Below, one piece after another: positions 59,562 through 64,000 of a stretch of 64,000 nt of DNA. Below the pieces are notes generated by a model, which was not told the origin of the DNA, searched no databases, and worked only from the letters and a program-made list of their open reading frames with translations. Source of the DNA: Coprococcus_C hominis (GTDB lineage Bacteria; Bacillota; Clostridia; Lachnospirales; Lachnospiraceae); NCBI RefSeq assembly GCF_020687505.1, contig NZ_JAJEQT010000010.1; one strand, given 5' to 3'. How positions within the stretch are numbered: the stretch's first letter is position 1; the number at the start of each line of letters is the position of its first letter. The translations under genes were made by a program, and so were the position numbers.

Positions 59562-60743
59562 ATGGCAAACGAAATTATGCTTAAGTATGGATGTAACCCG
59601 AATCAGAAACCATCTCGTATCTACATGGAGGATGGAAGCGAGCTTCCAGTCAAGGTGATCAATGGCAAGCCGGGTTATATCAACTTTTTGGATGCATTTA
59701 ACGGCTGGCAGCTTGTAAAGGAGCTGAAAGAAGCAACCGGACTTCCGGCAGCAACTTCCTTCAAGCATGTATCTCCGGCGGGTGCGGCTGTGGGACTTCC
59801 GCTTGATGATACATTGGCAAAGATCTACTGGGTAGACGATCTCGGCGAGCTTTCTCCGCTGGCATGTGCTTATGCGAGAGCCAGAGGCGCTGACCGTATG
59901 TCTTCCTTCGGTGATTTCATTGCACTTTCTGATGTGTGTGATAAGGATACAGCAAGACTGATCAAGCGTGAGGTATCCGATGGTGTGATTGCGCCGGGCT
60001 ACACAGATGAGGCAATTGAGCTTCTGATGCAGAAGAAAAAGGGCAATTACAATATTATTCAGATTGATCCTTCGTATGTACCAGCTCCAATCGAGCACAA
60101 GCAGGTATATGGCATCACATTTGAGCAGGGAAGAAATGAGCTTCCAATCAACGATGAACTGCTTTCAAACATTGTGACAAAGAACAAGGATCTTCCAGAA
60201 TCTGCAAAGAACGATATGAAGATTGCTTTGATCACTCTGAAATATACACAGTCAAACTCTGTATGCTATGTGAAGAACGGACAGGCAATCGGTATCGGTG
60301 CCGGTCAGCAGTCCCGTGTACATTGTACAAGACTTGCCGGACAGAAGGCAGATAACTGGTATCTCCGTCAGGCACCACAGGTTCTGAATTTGCAGTTTGT
60401 AGATTCGCTTGGACGTGCAGACCGTGACAATGCAATCGATGTTTACATCGGTGATGAGTATGAGGATGTACTTCGCGAGGGCGAATGGCAGAAGCGTTTC
60501 AAGGTAAAGCCACCAGTATTTACACGTGAGGAGAAGCGTGCTTGGCTCGATGGAAATACTGATGTAACACTTGGTTCTGATGCATTCTTCCCATTCTCTG
60601 ATAATGTAGAGCGTGCAAAGAAGAGTGGTGTGAAGTATATCGCACAGCCGGGTGGTTCTGTACGTGATGATCTTGTCATCGAGTGTGCAGACAAGTACGA
60701 TATGGTTATGGCATTTACAGGAATCCGTCTGTTTCATCACTAA
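59562..60743 (+). CDS. Stand-alone AICAR transformylase
   Basis: 393 residues matching the C-terminal half of PurH: it transfers a formyl group from 10-formyl-THF to AICAR. Motifs: LKYGCNPNQKPSRIYM, PAATSFKHVSPAGAAVG near residue 66 (the KH pair that acts in transformylation), LKYTQSNSVCYVKNGQAIG, GAGQQSRVHCTRLAG, and VKYIAQPGGSVRDD near 355. The cyclohydrolase half of PurH is absent, which fits the separate PurO-type gene upstream. SD GCGGAGG. A terminator follows. Confidence 0.93.
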   Translation: MANEIMLKYGCNPNQKPSRIYMEDGSELPVKVINGKPGYINFLDAFNGWQLVKELKEATGLPAATSFKHVSPAGAAVGLPLDDTLAKIYWVDDLGELSPLACAYARARGADRMSSFGDFIALSDVCDKDTARLIKREVSDGVIAPGYTDEAIELLMQKKKGNYNIIQIDPSYVPAPIEHKQVYGITFEQGRNELPINDELLSNIVTKNKDLPESAKNDMKIALITLKYTQSNSVCYVKNGQAIGIGAGQQSRVHCTRLAGQKADNWYLRQAPQVLNLQFVDSLGRADRDNAIDVYIGDEYEDVLREGEWQKRFKVKPPVFTREEKRAWLDGNTDVTLGSDAFFPFSDNVERAKKSGVKYIAQPGGSVRDDLVIECADKYDMVMAFTGIRLFHH

Positions 60744-60785
60744 TCGGATGTTGTAAAGCGAAATAATAGTGGAAAGAAAAATGTG

Positions 60786-60821
60786 AATCCGCAAGGTCAG
60801 AAATGGCTTTGCGGATTTTTT
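60786..60821 (+). terminator. Terminator after the AICAR transformylase gene
   Basis: Nine-base stem 60786-60794 with 60809-60817, 14-base loop, T run. Confidence 0.85.
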
Positions 60822-60879
60822 GCACAATAAGAGGTATACAAGGGGAAGAAAAATATTGGTAAATCAGTAGAAATCACGT

Positions 60880-60908
60880 TTGACATATGACGGAATATCC
60901 GATATAAT
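60880..60908 (+). promoter_or_regulatory. Promoter of greA-lysS
   Basis: Consensus TTGACA at 60880-60885, 17 bases, consensus TATAAT at 60903-60908; one of the strongest promoters in the window. Confidence 0.9.
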
Positions 60909-60969
60909 TCAAGCATGTATGCTCGGAAGAAGTCTGGGCAAGTATGTCGTGAAAGAAAGGAAAATAGAG

Positions 60970-61443
60970 ATGGCTGAGAAGAAAAATCTGTTGACTAGAG
61001 AAGGTCTTCGTAAGTTAGAGGACGAGTTACAGGACTTAAAGGTAAATAGACGTCAGGAAATTGCACAGAAGATCAAAGAAGCAAGAGAGCAAGGAGACTT
61101 GTCAGAGAACGCCGAGTACGATGCTGCAAAGGACGAGCAGAGAGATATCGAGGCTCGCATCGAAGAAATCGAGAAGATCCTGAAGTATGCAGAGGTTGCT
61201 GACGAAGAAGAAGTAGAGCAGGGTGTTGTAAACTTTGGTTCTGAGGTATCTATTCTGGATATCGATATGGATGAGGTAAATACATTCAAGATCGTTGGTT
61301 CTACTGAGTCCAATATTCTGGAAGGAAAGCTTTCCAATGAATCTCCACTTGGCATGGCTATTTTGAAGAAACGTGTAGGCGAGACAGTCACAGTGGAAGC
61401 ACCAGACGGAAACTTTGATTACCGTATTTTGGATATTCGATAA
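60970..61443 (+). CDS. greA: Transcription elongation factor GreA
   Basis: 157 residues. It rescues backtracked RNA polymerase by stimulating transcript cleavage. The N-terminal coiled coil (about 1-75) has GLRKLEDELQDLK and the tip acidic residues in GDLSENAEYDAAK. The C-terminal FKBP-like domain has VGSTESNILEGKLSNESPLG. The start at 60970 follows AAAGGAAAATAG and gives the usual MAEKKNLLTREG. A longer in-frame reading begins at the -35 box and is rejected. lysS starts 18 bases downstream. Confidence 0.96.
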   Translation: MAEKKNLLTREGLRKLEDELQDLKVNRRQEIAQKIKEAREQGDLSENAEYDAAKDEQRDIEARIEEIEKILKYAEVADEEEVEQGVVNFGSEVSILDIDMDEVNTFKIVGSTESNILEGKLSNESPLGMAILKKRVGETVTVEAPDGNFDYRILDIR

Positions 61444-61461
61444 GAAAGAGAGAGTTAAAAA

Positions 61462-63507
61462 GTGGCAGAGAATAAGCAGCAGGATACAAACAAGCTGTTG
61501 CAGGTGCGTCGCGACAAGCTCGCAGAGCTGCAGGCAGCAGGAAAAGATCCATTTGAGATTACGAAATATGATGTGACAAATCACAGTGAAGATGTAAAGG
61601 AAACTTACATTGCGCATGAAGCAGAGCTTCTGGCAGGCAGACCAACACCGGATGTAGAGGGGCTGGATGACGAGCAGAAGAAGGAAGTTCTGGCAAACGA
61701 TTACAATGAGAGAAGAACAATCATGGATGGCTCTCCGATTCATGTAAGTATTGCCGGACGTATGATGTTCAAGCGTGTTATGGGTAAGGCATCTTTCTGT
61801 AACATTCAGGATTTGAAGGGAAATATTCAGGTCTATGTTGCAAGAGACCAGATCGGCGAAGAAAGCTATGCAGATTTCAAGAAGTCTGATATTGGAGATA
61901 TTTATGGTGTGAAGGGATATGCATTCCGTACAAAGACGGGAGAGATTTCCATTCATGCGGAGGAGATGACACTTCTGTCAAAGTCCTTGCAGATTCTTCC
62001 AGAGAAGTTCCACGGACTGACCGATACGGATATGCGTTATCGTCAGAGATATGTGGATCTGATCATGAATCAGGAAAGCAAGGCAGTGTTCATCAAGCGT
62101 TCCCAGATCCTGAAGGAGATTCGTAATTTCCTTGCAGACCGTGATTTCATGGAGGTTGAGACACCAATGCTCGTATCGAATGCAGGTGGTGCCGCAGCAA
62201 GACCATTCGAGACACATTACAATGCATTAAATGAGGATGTAAAGCTTCGTATCTCTCTGGAATTATATCTGAAGAGACTGATTGTTGGCGGACTGGAAAG
62301 AGTATTTGAGATCGGTCGTGTATTCCGTAACGAGGGTGTGGATACCCGCCACAATCCGGAATTCACATTGATGGAGCTGTATCAGGCGTATACTGATTAC
62401 GAGGGCATGATGGAACTGACAGAGTCTATGTTCCGTTACCTGGCTGAGAAGGTATGTGGCAGCACAAAGATCTCTTACAATGGTATTGAGATCGACTTTG
62501 GTAAGCCGTTTGAGCGCCTGACGATGAATGACGCGATCAAGAAATATACAGGTATTGATTTTGATCAGGTAGCAGATGATGCAGAGGCGAAGAAGCTGGC
62601 TGACGAGCATCATATCGCATACGAGGATCGTCATAAGAAGGGTGATATTATCAACCTGTTCTTCGAGGAGTTCTGTGAGGAGAAGCTGATCCAGCCAACA
62701 TTTATTATGGATCATCCAATCGAGATTTCTCCACTTACGAAGAAGAAGCCTTCAGACCCAAGCAAGGTAGAGCGTTTCGAGCTCTTCATCAATACATGGG
62801 AGATGTGTAATGCATACTCCGAGCTGAACGATCCAATCGATCAGCGAGAGCGTTTCGCCGCACAGGATGCAAATGCAGCCGCTGGTGATGACGAGGCAGA
62901 GCATACAGATGAAGATTTCCTGAATGCTTTGGAGATCGGTATGCCTCCAACGGGTGGTATCGGTTACGGTATCGACCGTCTGGTAATGCTGCTTACAGAT
63001 TCACAGGCAATCAGGGATGTTTTGCTCTTCCCGACAATGAAGTCATTAGATGGTGTAAATAAGAAAAATGATGTAAATAATACAGCTTCTGAAGCACCTG
63101 AAAAAAATGTAAAAACTGAGTCTGAAAAGATTGATTTCTCTAATGTGAAGATTGAGCCAATCTTTGAAAAAATGGTAGATTTCGATACATTTGCAAAATC
63201 TGATTTCCGTGCAGTTAAAATTTTAGCTTGTGAAGCAGTACCGAAGTCAAAGAAGCTTCTGAAGTTTACATTAGATGACGGAGAACGCAAAGACCGTGTG
63301 ATTTTAAGCGGTATTCACGACTATTACGAGCCGGAAGAACTGGTTGGTAAGACAGCAATCGCTATCGTGAACCTGCCACCGAGAAAGATGATGGGAATTG
63401 ATTCCGAGGGTATGCTGATTTCAGCAGTACACGAGGAAGACGGTCACGAAGGACTAAACCTTCTGATGGTAGATGACCACATTCCGGCAGGTGCAAAGCT
63501 CTATTAA
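61462..63507 (+). CDS. lysS: Lysyl-tRNA synthetase with C-terminal EMAP-II-like tRNA-binding domain
   Basis: 681 residues, about 180 longer than a usual bacterial class II LysRS. Residues ~55-165 are the OB-fold anticodon-binding domain; the catalytic domain (180-535) has motif 2 FEIGRVFRNEGVDTRHNPEF and motif 3 GIGYGIDRLVMLLTDS. A Lys/Asn/Glu-rich linker (about 540-560) leads to a tRNA-binding domain of the Arc1p/EMAP-II/CsaA type (about 570-681: MVDFDTFAKSDFRAVKILA, KLLKFTLDDGERKDRVILSG, NLPPRKMMGIDSEGMLISA). Such domains are common on MetRS, less so on LysRS. Start GTG 61462 follows a purine-rich SD (GAGAGAG). Confidence 0.95.
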   Translation: MAENKQQDTNKLLQVRRDKLAELQAAGKDPFEITKYDVTNHSEDVKETYIAHEAELLAGRPTPDVEGLDDEQKKEVLANDYNERRTIMDGSPIHVSIAGRMMFKRVMGKASFCNIQDLKGNIQVYVARDQIGEESYADFKKSDIGDIYGVKGYAFRTKTGEISIHAEEMTLLSKSLQILPEKFHGLTDTDMRYRQRYVDLIMNQESKAVFIKRSQILKEIRNFLADRDFMEVETPMLVSNAGGAAARPFETHYNALNEDVKLRISLELYLKRLIVGGLERVFEIGRVFRNEGVDTRHNPEFTLMELYQAYTDYEGMMELTESMFRYLAEKVCGSTKISYNGIEIDFGKPFERLTMNDAIKKYTGIDFDQVADDAEAKKLADEHHIAYEDRHKKGDIINLFFEEFCEEKLIQPTFIMDHPIEISPLTKKKPSDPSKVERFELFINTWEMCNAYSELNDPIDQRERFAAQDANAAAGDDEAEHTDEDFLNALEIGMPPTGGIGYGIDRLVMLLTDSQAIRDVLLFPTMKSLDGVNKKNDVNNTASEAPEKNVKTESEKIDFSNVKIEPIFEKMVDFDTFAKSDFRAVKILACEAVPKSKKLLKFTLDDGERKDRVILSGIHDYYEPEELVGKTAIAIVNLPPRKMMGIDSEGMLISAVHEEDGHEGLNLLMVDDHIPAGAKLY

Positions 63508-63658
63508 GAAGTACCGTTTTATCTTACAAAACGGGATGTACTTCATTTGTGAAAAAGCTCTGAAAATACACAAATACACCAAATTTACACCAAATGGTGC
63601 TTGAAACGGTGCAGAGCCTAAAAAATCGCATAATTACAGGCGATACAACAGAATTTAT

Positions 63659-63697
63659 AAGGGCGGTGTCTGAAATTATCGGACATCGTCCTTTTCT
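63659..63697 (+). terminator. Probable terminator downstream of lysS
   Basis: Twelve-base stem 63659-63670 with 63682-63693 (two G-U pairs) and a short T-rich tail. It lies about 150 bases after lysS; in between is an imperfect inverted repeat (63508-63543) without a T run. Confidence 0.55.
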
Positions 63698-63749
63698 GTA
63701 TTCGAGTTAAACAATACACATATTTCAGCTCAAAATCGAGACAAAAGCC

Positions 63750-64000
63750 TTGAATGTTAATATGCGTTGCTTGAAGCAACGGGCAGTCCAACATACAATT
63801 AGTCTGTCAGCGCCAGAAAGGTTAGACAGAGCATTTTTTGTAAATCGGCAGGGCAACCCCCTTACTCGTGCCGGAGCAACATATATCTTGTGTAAATATG
63901 TTCAAATGGCTGGATTACATATCCGTCAATTGTAATCTGAGATTCCATACCCGCCATCTCAGACTTCTTTAAAAGTTAATAGTAGTAAGTGTAAAGGAAG
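63750..64000 (+). pseudogene. Remnant of a phage-type tyrosine integrase
   Basis: An open stretch of 61 codons (63750-63935) includes FVNRQGNPLTRAGATYILCKYV, which is the typical region just before the catalytic HxxR of phage and ICE tyrosine recombinases. The upstream catalytic domain parts are missing and the frame closes before any HxxR, so it is a broken copy. The remaining 65 bases to the window edge may continue the remnant. Confidence 0.55.

Noticed and set aside
63571..63602. Repeated ACACCAAAT motifs after lysS, considered as an attachment site or CRISPR-like repeat
   Set aside because: Only two imperfect copies with no regular spacing and no second matching site in the window.

Overview
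The window looks like a chromosome segment of an anaerobic, low-to-moderate GC Gram-positive gut bacterium of the Clostridia, most likely family Lachnospiraceae. The evidence is an oxygen-sensitive class III ribonucleotide reductase (nrdD/nrdG), a T-box leader before pheST, many strong SD sequences with occasional TTG/GTG starts, lipoprotein foldases, c-di-GMP proteins with long sensory regions, and a cysteine/glycine-rich small protein typical of such genomes. The family assignment is an inference from gene content; I ran no search.

Layout. 1-4086: the 3' part of mfd, then a parvulin-type lipoprotein. 4087-5256: an AT-rich membrane protein of unknown role. 5321-7327: a self-contained GntR/YtrA regulator plus ABC exporter operon with a perfect inverted-repeat operator. 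7421-8779: a membrane sensor without an output domain. 8807-12077 (minus): nrdD-nrdG-dut for nucleotide supply, with a promoter and a probable NrdR box. 12289-15471: a trigger-factor-like lipoprotein, tRNA-Leu(CAG), and a strange fusion of two enzyme folds that both appear to have lost key active-site residues. 15520-18317: an ABC ATPase with a NatB-CPBP fusion permease. 18351-22548: GH25 lysozyme, a GGDEF/EAL protein, and an AAA/DUF4143 ATPase. 22691-27618: AI-2E family exporter, an orphan CbiET-like protein, a DUF4250 protein, leuS. 27692-30443: small and unrecognised proteins. 30687-31226: a HicAB remnant with a broken toxin gene. 31265-38347: T-box, a structured repeat, pheS-pheT-queA, GDPD phosphodiesterase. 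38410-47586: M18 aminopeptidase, secreted nuclease, aroA, small membrane proteins, a membrane MutS-like ATPase, a 697-codon unknown open frame. 47686-54586: uvrC, yqeG, rpsT, a very large PAS/GGDEF/EAL protein. 54795-63507: glgB, sanA-like, a second copy of the structured repeat, split purine-pathway genes (purO-type cyclohydrolase and stand-alone AICAR transformylase), greA, and a lysS carrying an extra tRNA-binding domain. 63508-64000: a terminator and a tyrosine-integrase remnant.

Most genes are ordinary housekeeping. The signal I rate highest is a pair of elements (31639-31849 and 58571-58785). They share a conserved core that can fold by complementary segments, yet each is enclosed in long inverted arms of unrelated sequence. 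An internal hairpin also keeps pairing while its sequence changes. Two copies that preserve base pairing but not sequence suggest a structured RNA or fold-back element that I cannot match to anything I know. The degenerate hydrolase-methyltransferase fusion (13720-15438) is the second most unusual item.
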